Shown here in pieces: positions 15,180-23,478 of a stretch of DNA of 64,000 nucleotides. The notes beneath the pieces are model-generated. The model had not been told where the DNA came from, did no database searches, and saw only the letters and a program-made list of their open reading frames with translations. This DNA is from Nocardioides islandensis (GTDB taxonomy: Bacteria > Actinomycetota > Actinomycetes > Propionibacteriales > Nocardioidaceae), in NCBI RefSeq assembly GCF_015352455.1, contig NZ_JADKPN010000015.1, positions 1 through 64,000 of the forward strand, in the 5' to 3' direction. Each line of letters starts with the position of its first letter. Within the stretch, counting starts at the first letter, position 1. The translations under genes were made by a program, and so were the position numbers.

Positions 15180-16289
15180 GTGACTATCACTTCCATCCGC
15201 CGGCCGATCCGTGCCGCCGCTGCCCTTGCGCTCAGCTTGTCCCTGGGCCTGGCGGTGACCGCCTGCGGTGCCGGCAACGAGTCCGACGCCGGCGACAACG
15301 GCGACGCCGTCACGCTCGACGGAGGCGGCTCCACCGCGCAGGCCAAGGCGCAGGGCGCCTGGCGCGCCGCGTACCAGGACGACTCGGGCAACACCGTGAA
15401 CTACGAGGAGGTCGGCTCGGGCACCGGCCGTGAGAACTTCAACAGCGGTGCCTACGTGTTCGCCGGGAGCGACTCCTACCTCAACGACGACGAGGGCGAG
15501 CTCTCGGCCGCCAAGGAGCGCTGCAACGGCGAGGACCCGATCGAGGTGCCGGCGTACGTCAGCCCGATCGCGGTGGCCTTCAACCTGCCCGGCATCGACT
15601 CGCTGAACATGTCGGCGGAGACGATCGCCGACATCTTCAACGGCACGATCACCACCTGGGACGACAAGGCCATCGCCGCCGAGAACGACGGCGTGGACCT
15701 CCCGAGCACCGACATCGCCGTGATCCACCGCTCCGACGACTCGGGCACGACCGGCAACTTCACCGACTACCTCTACCAGGCCAGCAACGGCGCCTGGGCG
15801 ACCGAGTCCGACGGTGTGTGGCCGGAGGACCTGACCAACGGGCAGGGCCTGGAGGGCACCTCGGGGGTGATCGGTGGAGTCACCGACACCGAGGGGGCGA
15901 TCGGCTACGCCGACGAGAGTGCGGTCGGCGACCTGGGCGTTGTCTCCATCAAGGTGGGCGACACCTACCAGGCACCGGAGCCGGCCGCGGCCGCGAAGGC
16001 GCTGGCCGCCTCGACCCGGGTCGAGGGCCGTCCGGACGTCGACATGGCGATCGACGTCGAGCGCACGCTCACCGACGCGGGCACTTACCCGCTGCTCCTG
16101 ACGTCGTACCTGATCGCCTGCCAGCACTACGACGACGCGGCCACCGCGGACGCGGTGAAGAGCTACCTCGCCTACGTCGTCTCCACGGAGGGCCAGCAGT
16201 CGGCTGCCGACGAGGCCGGCTCGGCCCCGCTGGACTCCAAGCTCCAGCAGGAGGCCGCGGGGATCGTCGACAAGATCGCGGCGTCCTGA
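15180..16289 (+). CDS. pstS: Phosphate ABC transporter, substrate-binding lipoprotein
   Basis: A 369-aa periplasm-side Pi receptor. The signal peptide ends in LAVTAC with Cys29 as the lipid anchor. A Gly/Asp linker follows, then the PstS fold with LDGGGSTAQAKAQ, the Pi-contacting SGTGRENF and the RSDDSGTTGNFTDYL segment. The GTG start has AGGAGAG 8 nt upstream; the ORF could be read further upstream, but that part is non-coding leader holding the PHO box. First gene of pstSCAB. Confidence 0.96.
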   Translation: MTITSIRRPIRAAAALALSLSLGLAVTACGAGNESDAGDNGDAVTLDGGGSTAQAKAQGAWRAAYQDDSGNTVNYEEVGSGTGRENFNSGAYVFAGSDSYLNDDEGELSAAKERCNGEDPIEVPAYVSPIAVAFNLPGIDSLNMSAETIADIFNGTITTWDDKAIAAENDGVDLPSTDIAVIHRSDDSGTTGNFTDYLYQASNGAWATESDGVWPEDLTNGQGLEGTSGVIGGVTDTEGAIGYADESAVGDLGVVSIKVGDTYQAPEPAAAAKALAASTRVEGRPDVDMAIDVERTLTDAGTYPLLLTSYLIACQHYDDAATADAVKSYLAYVVSTEGQQSAADEAGSAPLDSKLQQEAAGIVDKIAAS

Positions 16290-16371
16290 CGTCGCGCACA
16301 GCACGGGGGTGCGGCGGCCGGGCACACACCGGCCGCCGCACCACTGCACCTGAGGAGTCCTGAGGAGCCCA

Positions 16372-17337
16372 GTGACCAGTCCATCGACAGGCACCTTGTC
16401 GCCGCCCGAGGCGGAGCGGAACGACAAGCCGCTCTCGCGTCGGGGCGACCGTGTCTTCGCCGGCCTGGCCAGGGCCGCCGGCATCACGATCATGGTCGCG
16501 CTCGCCGCCGTCTTCGTGTTCCTCTTCGCCGAGGGCCGCAGCGGCCTGAGCGCCGCGGAGGCGACGTACCGGCCCGCCTCGGACTTCCTCCGGTACATCG
16601 GCCCGCTCGTCGTCAGCACCATCCTGGCGGCCTGCATCGCGCTCCTCGTCGCGGTGCCGTTCGCCGTCGCGATCGCGCTGTTCATCAGCCACTACGCGCC
16701 GCGCAGCATCGCCACACCGGTGGCCTACGTCATCGACCTGCTGGCCGCGGTGCCGTCGGTGGTCTTCGGTCTGTGGGGCGGGCGGTACCTCGCGCAGTTC
16801 CTGCAGCCGGCCCACGTCTGGCTGAGCGAGCACCTCGGCTTCCTCCCGTTCTTCGGGTCGCCGCCGTCGCCCAACGGGCGCTCGCTGTTCACCGCGGGCA
16901 TCGTCCTGGCGATCATGATCCTGCCGATCGTCACCGCGATCTCGCGGGAGGTGTTCGCGCAGACGCCGCGCCTGCACGAGGAGGCTGCGCTGGCCCTCGG
17001 AGCGACGCGCTGGGAGATGATCCGGTACGCCGTGTTCCCCTACGCCCGCTCGGGGATGGTCTCCGGGGTGATGCTCGGCCTGGGCCGCGCACTCGGGGAG
17101 ACGATGGCGGTGGCGATGGTGCTGGCCACCAGCCCGGCCGTGACGCTCAACATCATCGGTACCGCGGCTCCCGCGACCATCGCCTCCAACATCGCGCTGA
17201 ACTACAAGGAGGCCACGCCGAGCCGCCAGTCGCTGCTCATCGCCACCGGCCTCGTGCTCTTCGCGGTCACCTTCCTCATCAACTTCGTGGCCCGCTGGGT
17301 CGTCGGTCGCAACGAGCGCAAGCAGGCACGCGCATGA
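16372..17337 (+). CDS. pstC: Phosphate ABC transporter permease PstC
   Basis: A 321-aa inner-membrane permease with six predicted helices after a charged 28-residue N-terminus. The cytoplasmic coupling loop EEAALALGATRWEMIRYAVFP is the ABC EAA motif that docks on PstB (here broken as EEAALALGA then TRWEMI). It pairs with PstA. The GTG start lies 82 nt after pstS, with GAGGAG upstream, and its stop overlaps pstA as ATGA. Confidence 0.95.
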   Translation: MTSPSTGTLSPPEAERNDKPLSRRGDRVFAGLARAAGITIMVALAAVFVFLFAEGRSGLSAAEATYRPASDFLRYIGPLVVSTILAACIALLVAVPFAVAIALFISHYAPRSIATPVAYVIDLLAAVPSVVFGLWGGRYLAQFLQPAHVWLSEHLGFLPFFGSPPSPNGRSLFTAGIVLAIMILPIVTAISREVFAQTPRLHEEAALALGATRWEMIRYAVFPYARSGMVSGVMLGLGRALGETMAVAMVLATSPAVTLNIIGTAAPATIASNIALNYKEATPSRQSLLIATGLVLFAVTFLINFVARWVVGRNERKQARA

Positions 17338-18371
17338 GTGCGACGACCGCCTCCCTCACCCACGCCCGGCTGCCCCGGTGGGCGCCGGTCCTGGTCGCCG
17401 TCATGGCGCTGGCCGTTGCGGGGCTACCCGCGATGCTGCGTGGCTGGGGCCCGGTCGCCTGGGTGGTCCTGGCCGTGGTCCTCTTCCTCGTCGGCCTCCC
17501 CGGCTGGTCGCTGGTCGTCGAGAACCGCCGCGCCGCGACCGACCGGCTGATGACCGGCCTCATCTGGGCCGCGTTCGGGTGCGCCGTGATGCCGCTGCTG
17601 TGGCTGGTGTACGTCGTCGTCTCCACCGGTGCCGAGGCGATCAACGCGGACTTCCTCAGCTACTCGATGCGCGGTGTCATCGGCGACGAGCAGGGCGGCG
17701 TCTACCACGCGCTGATCGGCACCGTCCTGATCACGCTGGCGGCCACCGTGATCTCGGTGCCCATCGGTGTGCTGACGGCGATCTACCTGGTCGAGTACGG
17801 CGCGAAGTCGAGGCTCGCGCGCTGGATCACCTTCCTGGTCGACGTGATGACCGGCATCCCGTCCATCGTGGCCGGCCTGTTCGCCCTGGCGCTGGTCGTG
17901 CTGGTCTTCGGGCCGGCGTTCCGGATGGGCCTCGGCGGGTCGATCGCCCTGTCCCTGCTGATGGTTCCCACGGTGGTGCGGTCCTCGGAGGAGATGTTCC
18001 GGCTGGTCCCCATGGACCTGCGTGAGGCGGCGTACGCGCTGGGCGTGCCCAAGTGGCGCACGATCCTCAAGGTCGTGGTGCCGACGTCCATCGGCGGCGT
18101 GATCACCGGTGTCGTGCTGGCGATCTCCCGCGTGATCGGGGAGACGGCGCCGCTGCTGGTCGTGGCCGGTGCCACCGACGGCGTGAACTTCAACCTCTTC
18201 GACGGCCGGATGACCACCCTGCCGGTCTTCATCTTCTCGCAGTACAGCCTGTCCACCCCGGCCGGGTACGAGCGCGCGTGGGGTGGCGCGCTCGTCCTCA
18301 TCGTGATCGTGATGGTCTTGAACCTGATCGCACGTGGGCTCGGCAAGCTCCTCGCTCCTCCCAAGAACTGA
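17334..18371 (+). CDS. pstA: Phosphate ABC transporter permease PstA
   Basis: A 345-aa permease. Two extra N-terminal helices (about 16-60) precede the usual core. The EAA loop is LREAAYALGVPKWRTI, and the core also has GIPSIVAGLFAL and RVIGETAPLL. Conserved Arg and Glu residues of the PstA/PstC pore (as in SRVIGETAPL) are kept. It starts inside the pstC stop codon. Confidence 0.95.
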   Translation: MSATTASLTHARLPRWAPVLVAVMALAVAGLPAMLRGWGPVAWVVLAVVLFLVGLPGWSLVVENRRAATDRLMTGLIWAAFGCAVMPLLWLVYVVVSTGAEAINADFLSYSMRGVIGDEQGGVYHALIGTVLITLAATVISVPIGVLTAIYLVEYGAKSRLARWITFLVDVMTGIPSIVAGLFALALVVLVFGPAFRMGLGGSIALSLLMVPTVVRSSEEMFRLVPMDLREAAYALGVPKWRTILKVVVPTSIGGVITGVVLAISRVIGETAPLLVVAGATDGVNFNLFDGRMTTLPVFIFSQYSLSTPAGYERAWGGALVLIVIVMVLNLIARGLGKLLAPPKN

Positions 18372-18398
18372 CCGGAAGCCTGAGGGAACTGATTCACC

Positions 18399-19178
18399 AT
18401 GGCCAAGAGCATCGACGTCTCCGACCTGAACATCTACTACGGCGACTTCCTCGCCGTCGAGGGCGTCTCGATGACCATCAAGGCGAAGTCGGTGACCGCG
18501 TTCATCGGCCCGTCCGGGTGCGGCAAGTCCACCATGCTGCGGTCCCTGAACCGCATGCACGAGGTCATCCCCGGCGCCCGCGTCGAGGGCAAGGTGATGG
18601 TCGACGGGCAGAGCCTGTACGGCCCCGAGGTCGACCCGGTCGCCGTACGCCGCTCCATCGGCATGGTCTTCCAGCGCCCGAACCCGTTCCCCACGCTGTC
18701 GATCTACGACAACGTGCTGGCCGGCTCGCGCCTGAACTCCCGCAAGCTGTCGAAGTCCGACGCGGACGGGATCGTGGAGCGCTCGCTGAAGGGCGCCAAC
18801 CTCTGGAACGAGGTCAAGGACCGGCTCGGCAAGCCCGGCCAGGGCCTCTCCGGCGGCCAGCAGCAGCGCCTCTGCATCGCCCGGGCGATCGCGGTCGAGC
18901 CCGAGGTGCTGCTGATGGACGAGCCGTGCTCCGCGCTCGACCCGATCTCGACCTCGGCGATCGAGGACCTGATCCACGAGCTCAAGGAGCGGTACACGAT
19001 CGTCATCGTCACCCACAACATGCAGCAGGCCGCCCGTGTCTCCGACGAGACCGGCTTCTTCAACCTCAAGGCCGCCGGCCAGCCCGGCCACCTGGTCGAG
19101 TTCAACCCGACCAAGAAGATGTTCAGCAACCCCGACGAGCCGTCGACGGAGGCCTACATCTCGGGTCGCTTCGGGTAG
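18399..19178 (+). CDS. pstB: Phosphate ABC transporter ATPase PstB
   Basis: A 259-aa ABC ATPase. Walker A is GPSGCGKS, the signature LSGGQQQR, Walker B VLLMDEPCSALD, and the H-loop VTHNMQQA. The segment QRPNPFPTLSIYDNV is diagnostic of PstB. It powers import of Pi by PstSCA. It is the last pst gene and no phoU follows; the PhoU-like DUF47 gene lies on the opposite strand instead. Confidence 0.96.
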   Translation: MAKSIDVSDLNIYYGDFLAVEGVSMTIKAKSVTAFIGPSGCGKSTMLRSLNRMHEVIPGARVEGKVMVDGQSLYGPEVDPVAVRRSIGMVFQRPNPFPTLSIYDNVLAGSRLNSRKLSKSDADGIVERSLKGANLWNEVKDRLGKPGQGLSGGQQQRLCIARAIAVEPEVLLMDEPCSALDPISTSAIEDLIHELKERYTIVIVTHNMQQAARVSDETGFFNLKAAGQPGHLVEFNPTKKMFSNPDEPSTEAYISGRFG

Positions 19179-19250
19179 GTCGCGACCGCCGGCGGTGGGT
19201 GCGGGTCGGTCTGCGCACGTCGAAGCGACCTCAGGTCACCGCTCGTCGGG

Positions 19251-20252
19251 CTACGGCAGGAACAGATGGGCGATGGCGTAGCAGAGGGCGGCGGCGAGGC
19301 CGGCCATCGGGAACGTCAGCACCCAGGCGGTGATGATCGAGCGGGCCATGCCCCAGCGGACGGCGGAGAGGCGACGCGTGGCGCCGGCGCCCATGATCGC
19401 CGAGGTGATGACATGGGTGGTGGAGATGGGGGCTTGGAAGGCGTAGGCCGTGGTGTAGAGGACGGCGGCCCCCACGCTCTCGGCGGAGAACCCGCGGGCA
19501 GGGTCGAGGTCGATGATCTTGCGGCCCATCGTGCGCATGATGCGCCAGCCACCGGAGTACGTGCCGGCGGAGATGGCGCCGGCGGCGGCCAGCACGACCC
19601 AGAGCGGGAGCCGGTCGTCGGCCGAGGCATGGCCGGTGGTGATGAGGGCCAGGAAGATGACGCCCATCGTCTTCTGGGCGTCCTGGAGGCCGTGTCCGAG
19701 GGCGAGGGCGGCGGCCGAGACCGTCTGGAGCATCCGGAAGGTGCGGCTGACCTTGCGGGGGTTGCGGTTCCGCAGCACCCACATGAACGTCAGCATCACC
19801 AGGAAGGCCAGGGCGAAGCCGACCAGCGGCGAGGCCACCATCGGGATCAGCACCTTGTCCACGATGGTCTTCCAGTGCACGATCGCGCCGGAGGCGAGCG
19901 CCGAGCCCACGAGGCCGCCGATGAGCGCGTGCGACGACGACGAGGGCAGGCCGAACCACCACGTGGTGAGGTTCCAGATGATGGCGCCCAGCAGTCCGCA
20001 CAGCACGATGGTCAGGCCGTGGTTGACCGAGAAGCCGTCGGTGGCGATGGTGTCGCTGACCGTGTGCGCCACCTTCTGCCCCAGCAGCGCGCCGACGAAG
20101 TTCATGACGGCAGCCAGGGTCAGCGCGACCCGGGGCGTCAGCGCCCGCGTGGAGATCGACGTGGCGATCGCGTTGGCCGCGTCGTGGAAGCCGTTGGTGT
20201 AGTCGAACGCGAGAGCGACGACGACGACCCCGATCAGGATCGCAAGTTCCAT
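19251..20252 (-). CDS. pit: Low-affinity phosphate transporter, PiT family
   Basis: A 333-aa membrane carrier with about ten helices. It holds the two PiT signature repeats, DYTNGFHDAANAIATSIS near the N-terminus and PISTTHVITSAIMGAGA near the C-terminus, plus GLPSSSSHALIGG. It imports metal-phosphate driven by the proton gradient. The SD AGGGAG sits 9 nt before the ATG, but it is complementary to a segment 145 nt upstream (see the leader entry). It follows the DUF47 gene on the same strand; such pairs usually work together. Confidence 0.95.
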   Translation of the reverse strand: MELAILIGVVVVALAFDYTNGFHDAANAIATSISTRALTPRVALTLAAVMNFVGALLGQKVAHTVSDTIATDGFSVNHGLTIVLCGLLGAIIWNLTTWWFGLPSSSSHALIGGLVGSALASGAIVHWKTIVDKVLIPMVASPLVGFALAFLVMLTFMWVLRNRNPRKVSRTFRMLQTVSAAALALGHGLQDAQKTMGVIFLALITTGHASADDRLPLWVVLAAAGAISAGTYSGGWRIMRTMGRKIIDLDPARGFSAESVGAAVLYTTAYAFQAPISTTHVITSAIMGAGATRRLSAVRWGMARSIITAWVLTFPMAGLAAALCYAIAHLFLP

Positions 20253-20438
20253 GGGTGGGTCTCCCTATCCTCGGCCGTCGCGAGCGTCGGCTCGTCGAGC
20301 GCCTGGCAAGGCGGAGGAGGGAGACATGACCCAGACATTGACACGGTCATGGCGACTGACGACTGAATCAACGGGGCAGTCCAGGTGCCGACGAGGCGGC
20401 GCGCAGCAGGCCATGGGATAGGGAGACGCACCCACAGG
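20253..20438 (-). promoter_or_regulatory. Structured pit leader that can hide the ribosome-binding site
   Basis: In minus-strand RNA, GGGTGCGTCTCCCTATCC (20433 down to 20416) can pair with GGATAGGGAGACCCACCC (20270 down to 20253), the 18 bases right before the pit ATG. Seventeen of 18 positions pair, with one C-C mismatch, and the helix covers the SD. A second SD-complement, GTCTCCCTCCTCC at 20325-20313, could compete for AGGGAGAC. Beside it lies a 7-bp hairpin (CATGACC 20325-20331 / GGTCATG 20345-20351). This layout suggests a translational switch between the DUF47 gene and pit. The structures are visible in the sequence; their function is inferred. Confidence 0.55.
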
Positions 20439-21053
20439 TCAGGACTCCTTGACCGCGATCTGCTCCACTTCCTTGGCGACCGTCTCGAAGGCGTTGATGG
20501 TCGCCTCGAGCGTGTCCACGACGTCCTTCAGCTTGAGGACCTCGATGGCGTCGTACTGGCCGCCGAAGAGCTTGGTGATCATGCGCCGGTAGCTCTTGTC
20601 GCCAGCCTTCTCCAGCCGGCCGATCTCCAGCCAGTACTCGTCGACGTCCAGCGTCTGCAGCCGCGGCATCGCCGCGGCCGTCAGCTCGGCGCAGCGCTGG
20701 ATCAGGTCGACCTGCTTGGCGAACTCGGCCGGGAACTCGGCGACCTCGTAGAGGTTGATGAGGTCGGCGGCCTTCTCCATCTCGTCCATCACGTCGTCGA
20801 GCCGGTAGGCGAGGTCGTGGATGTCCTCGCGGTCGAACGGCGTCACGAAGGTCTTGTTGACGCGCTGGACGATCTCGCGGGTGGTGCGGTCGGCCGCGCT
20901 CTCGGCCTCGCGCATCTCCTTGGCCTTGGCGGCACGGTCGGTGCCGTCGGCGAACATCTCCGCAAGCAGCGCGGAACCTTTGACCAGGTGCTGCGCCGAC
21001 TCCGAGAAGAGCTGGTAGAAGGCGCCGTCCACGGGACGGAGGGAGAAGGCCAC
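20439..21053 (-). CDS. PhoU-like phosphate transport regulator (DUF47)
   Basis: A 204-aa all-helical protein of the DUF47/YkaA family, which resembles PhoU and is usually encoded just upstream of pit. Visible family traits are DREDIHDLAYRLDDVMDEME and the paired E/D-rich metal-binding turns. It is thought to regulate or accompany Pit-type transport. It starts with GTG, with AGGAG 7 nt upstream, and that SD is itself inside a small hairpin (CAGGA/TCCTG around GTGC). The 94-base gap upstream separates it from ppk on the same strand. Confidence 0.9.
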   Translation of the reverse strand: MAFSLRPVDGAFYQLFSESAQHLVKGSALLAEMFADGTDRAAKAKEMREAESAADRTTREIVQRVNKTFVTPFDREDIHDLAYRLDDVMDEMEKAADLINLYEVAEFPAEFAKQVDLIQRCAELTAAAMPRLQTLDVDEYWLEIGRLEKAGDKSYRRMITKLFGGQYDAIEVLKLKDVVDTLEATINAFETVAKEVEQIAVKES

Positions 21054-21147
21054 AGGAGCACTCCTGAACTGACTGGTGCACTGGCGGGCACGGACAGTTC
21101 ACCATCGTTGCCCCCGGTCCCGCCGGGGTGCAACTCGGGGTCGTCGG

Positions 21148-23307
21148 TCAGGCGCGACGCCGGTGCGTCTCGATCAGGCTCTCCTGGAGGTGGACCTTGC
21201 CGTCGTTCAGCTCCCACGAGCCGTCGCGGTGCAGCAACCACGCGCGGGTGTCGGGGTCGAAGGCCAGGTCGAGCAGCCGCTCCACCTGGGCGATGCTGTC
21301 GGCGCCGGGCAGCTTGACCAGCACCTCCACGCGGCGGTCGAGGTTGCGGTGCATCAGGTCGGCCGACCCGATCCAGGCCTCCGGCTCGCCTCCGTTGTCG
21401 AACCAGAAGACCCGGCTGTGCTCGAGGAACCGTCCCAGGATCGAGCGCACCTCGATCGACTCCGACAGCCCAGGTACGCCGGGGCGCAGCGCGCAGATGC
21501 CGCGCACGAGCAGCTGGACGGGCACGCCCTCCTGGGCGGCGAGGTACAGCGCGTCGATGGTGGCCTCGTCGACGATCGAGTTGGCCTTCATCCGGATCCC
21601 TGCCGGGCGGCCCGCGCGGTGGTGGGTGATCTCGTCGTGGATCCGGGCGACCAGCCCGTCGCGCACGGAGTCCGGGGCGACGAGCAGCTGGTCGTACGAC
21701 GGCTTGCGGCTGTAGCCGCTGAGGTTGTTGAACAGGTTGGCGACGTCCTCGCCGATGGCCTCGTTGGTGGTGATCAGGCCGAGGTCCTCGTAGGAGCGCG
21801 CTGTCTTCGGGTTGTAGTTGCCGGTGCCGATGTGGGTGTAGCGGCGGATGCCCTCGGGCTCGTCACGCACCACCATCGCCAGCTTGCAGTGGGTCTTCAG
21901 CCCGACCTGCCCGTACACCACGTGGCAGCCCGCGTGCTCCAGCTTGCGCGCCCAGCGGATGTTGGCGGACTCGTCGAAGCGGGCCTTGATCTCGATCAGC
22001 GCCAGCACCTGCTTGCCGGACTCGGCCGCGTCGACGAGGGCGTCGATGATCGGCGAGTCACCCGACGTGCGGTAGAGCGTCTGCTTGATCGCCAGCACGT
22101 GCGGATCGGCGGCGGCCTGCTCGAGGAAGCGCTGCACCGACGTCGCGAACGAGTCGTAGGGGTGGTGGAGCAGGACGTCGTGGCGCCGGGCCGCCTCGAA
22201 CACGTCGATGGGCGAGGCCGACTCGACCTCGGTCAGGTTGCCGTGGGTGATCGGCACGAACGCGGGGTACTTGAGGTCCTCGCGCGGCAGGTCGGCGATG
22301 TCGTGCAGGCCGCGCAGGTCCAGCGGGCCGGGCACCCGCACGACCTCCTGCGGGGAGATGCCGAGCTCGGAGGTGAGCAGCTCCAGCACCTGCGAGGTGA
22401 TCGTCTCCTCGACCTCGAGCCGCACCGGCGGGCCGAACCGGCGGCGCAGCAGCTCCTTCTCCAGGGCCTGGAGGAGGTTCTCCGCGTCGTCCTCCTCGAC
22501 CTCGAGGTCCTCGTTGCGGGTGACGCGGAAGGTGTGGACCTGGAGGACCTCCATGCCCGGGAAGAGGCGCTTGAGGTGCTCGCCGATCACGTCCTCCAGC
22601 GGCACGAAGCGCTGGTTGCCCAGCGCCACGAACCGGCTGAACGTCGGCGGCACCTTCACCCGCGCGAAGTGCTCCTTGCCGGTCTTGGGGTTGCGCACCA
22701 GCACCGCCATGTTCAGCGAGAGGCCGGAGATGTAGGGGAACGGGTGGGCCGGGTCCACCGCGAGCGGGGTGAGTACGGGGAAGACGCGGTCCTTGAAGAA
22801 CCGCTTGGCGAACTTCTGCTCCTCGCGGTCCAGGTCCTCCCAGCGCACCAGGTCGATGCCGGCGGCCGAGAGCGCGGGCACGATGTCGTCGCGGAAGAAC
22901 GTCGCGTGCCGCTGCATCTGCTCGGTCGTCCGGGTCCAGATCGCCTCGAGGATGTCGCGAGGCATGAGCCCGGAGGCCGCGCGGACCGCCATGCCGGCCG
23001 CCATCCGGCGCTTGAGGCCGGCCACGCGCACCATGAAGAACTCGTCGAGGTTGCTGGCGAAGAACGCCAGCGAGCGCACCCGCTCGAGCAGCGGCAGCGA
23101 CTCGTCCTCGGCCATCCCGAGCAGCCGCAGGTTGAAGCGCAACCAGGACAGCTCGCGGTCCAGGAACCGGTCCTCGTACTTCGCGAGGTGCTGCAGAGCC
23201 TCGGCGTCAGGCACGTACGGCGGCTCGACCTCGAACGTCTCGTGGACCCCGCCCTCCGCCGGCACCAGGTCGTCGGCGGGGCTGGTCACCGCTCGGGGGA
23301 CGGTCAT
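21148..23307 (-). CDS. ppk: Polyphosphate kinase 1
   Basis: A 719-aa PPK1, which builds polyphosphate from ATP's gamma phosphate and can run backwards. The order is N domain (DRELSWLRFN), head domain, then the two catalytic domains. GQVGLKTHCKLAMVVR carries the autophosphorylated His, and HIGTGNYNPKTA and IGSADLMHRNLDRRVE are the second HKD-like half. ATG at 23307. A PHO-box-like repeat lies 23 bases upstream, so phosphate starvation may induce it with pst. Confidence 0.96.
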   Translation of the reverse strand: MTVPRAVTSPADDLVPAEGGVHETFEVEPPYVPDAEALQHLAKYEDRFLDRELSWLRFNLRLLGMAEDESLPLLERVRSLAFFASNLDEFFMVRVAGLKRRMAAGMAVRAASGLMPRDILEAIWTRTTEQMQRHATFFRDDIVPALSAAGIDLVRWEDLDREEQKFAKRFFKDRVFPVLTPLAVDPAHPFPYISGLSLNMAVLVRNPKTGKEHFARVKVPPTFSRFVALGNQRFVPLEDVIGEHLKRLFPGMEVLQVHTFRVTRNEDLEVEEDDAENLLQALEKELLRRRFGPPVRLEVEETITSQVLELLTSELGISPQEVVRVPGPLDLRGLHDIADLPREDLKYPAFVPITHGNLTEVESASPIDVFEAARRHDVLLHHPYDSFATSVQRFLEQAAADPHVLAIKQTLYRTSGDSPIIDALVDAAESGKQVLALIEIKARFDESANIRWARKLEHAGCHVVYGQVGLKTHCKLAMVVRDEPEGIRRYTHIGTGNYNPKTARSYEDLGLITTNEAIGEDVANLFNNLSGYSRKPSYDQLLVAPDSVRDGLVARIHDEITHHRAGRPAGIRMKANSIVDEATIDALYLAAQEGVPVQLLVRGICALRPGVPGLSESIEVRSILGRFLEHSRVFWFDNGGEPEAWIGSADLMHRNLDRRVEVLVKLPGADSIAQVERLLDLAFDPDTRAWLLHRDGSWELNDGKVHLQESLIETHRRRA

Positions 23308-23329
23308 GGACGTCAGTGTGGCACCGGGA

Positions 23330-23351
23330 GGTGAACGTCAGGTGGCGCTGA
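23330..23351 (-). promoter_or_regulatory. Candidate PHO box upstream of ppk
   Basis: Read toward ppk, the repeats are CGCCACC then, 11 nt on, GTTCACC (plus strand GGTGAACGTCA GGTGGCGCTGA). One unit is perfect and the other matches 4 of 7. PhoP sites with one weak unit are common, and ppk is PhoP-controlled in Streptomyces. It could also act on the divergent helicase gene. Confidence 0.45.
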
Positions 23352-23478
23352 CGATTCTCCGGTCCATCCGTACCGCCGGTACGCTTGGCCCCAGCGGCCG
23401 GACCGATCTGGTCCCGGGCCGCTCGCGTCGTACGACTCCTCGTGGCGGCGCACCATCCCCACTGAGAGTTGTTCTCCC

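Noticed and set aside
19179..19250. ACCGCCGGCGGT palindrome between pstB and pit as a terminator
   Set aside because: The self-complementary core has no loop, and no longer stem could be built from it in this 72-bp convergent gap.
20326..20421. A 31-codon plus-strand ORF with a strong GGAGGAGGGAGA ribosome-binding site in the pit-DUF47 gap
   Set aside because: The SD-like bases are the complement of the CTCCCTCC element in the minus-strand leader, and the encoded peptide (MTQTLTRSWRLTTES...) has no recognisable features. More likely a by-product of the leader structure.
21090..21110. AGTTCACCATCG near the DUF47 gene as a third PHO box
   Set aside because: Only one GTTCACC unit is present, the next 11-nt unit does not match, and it points away from the DUF47 gene.
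21076..23334. A 752-codon plus-strand open frame across ppk
   Set aside because: It is the antisense shadow of polyphosphate kinase; no domain is recognisable and its composition is skewed to His, Arg, Val and Gly.
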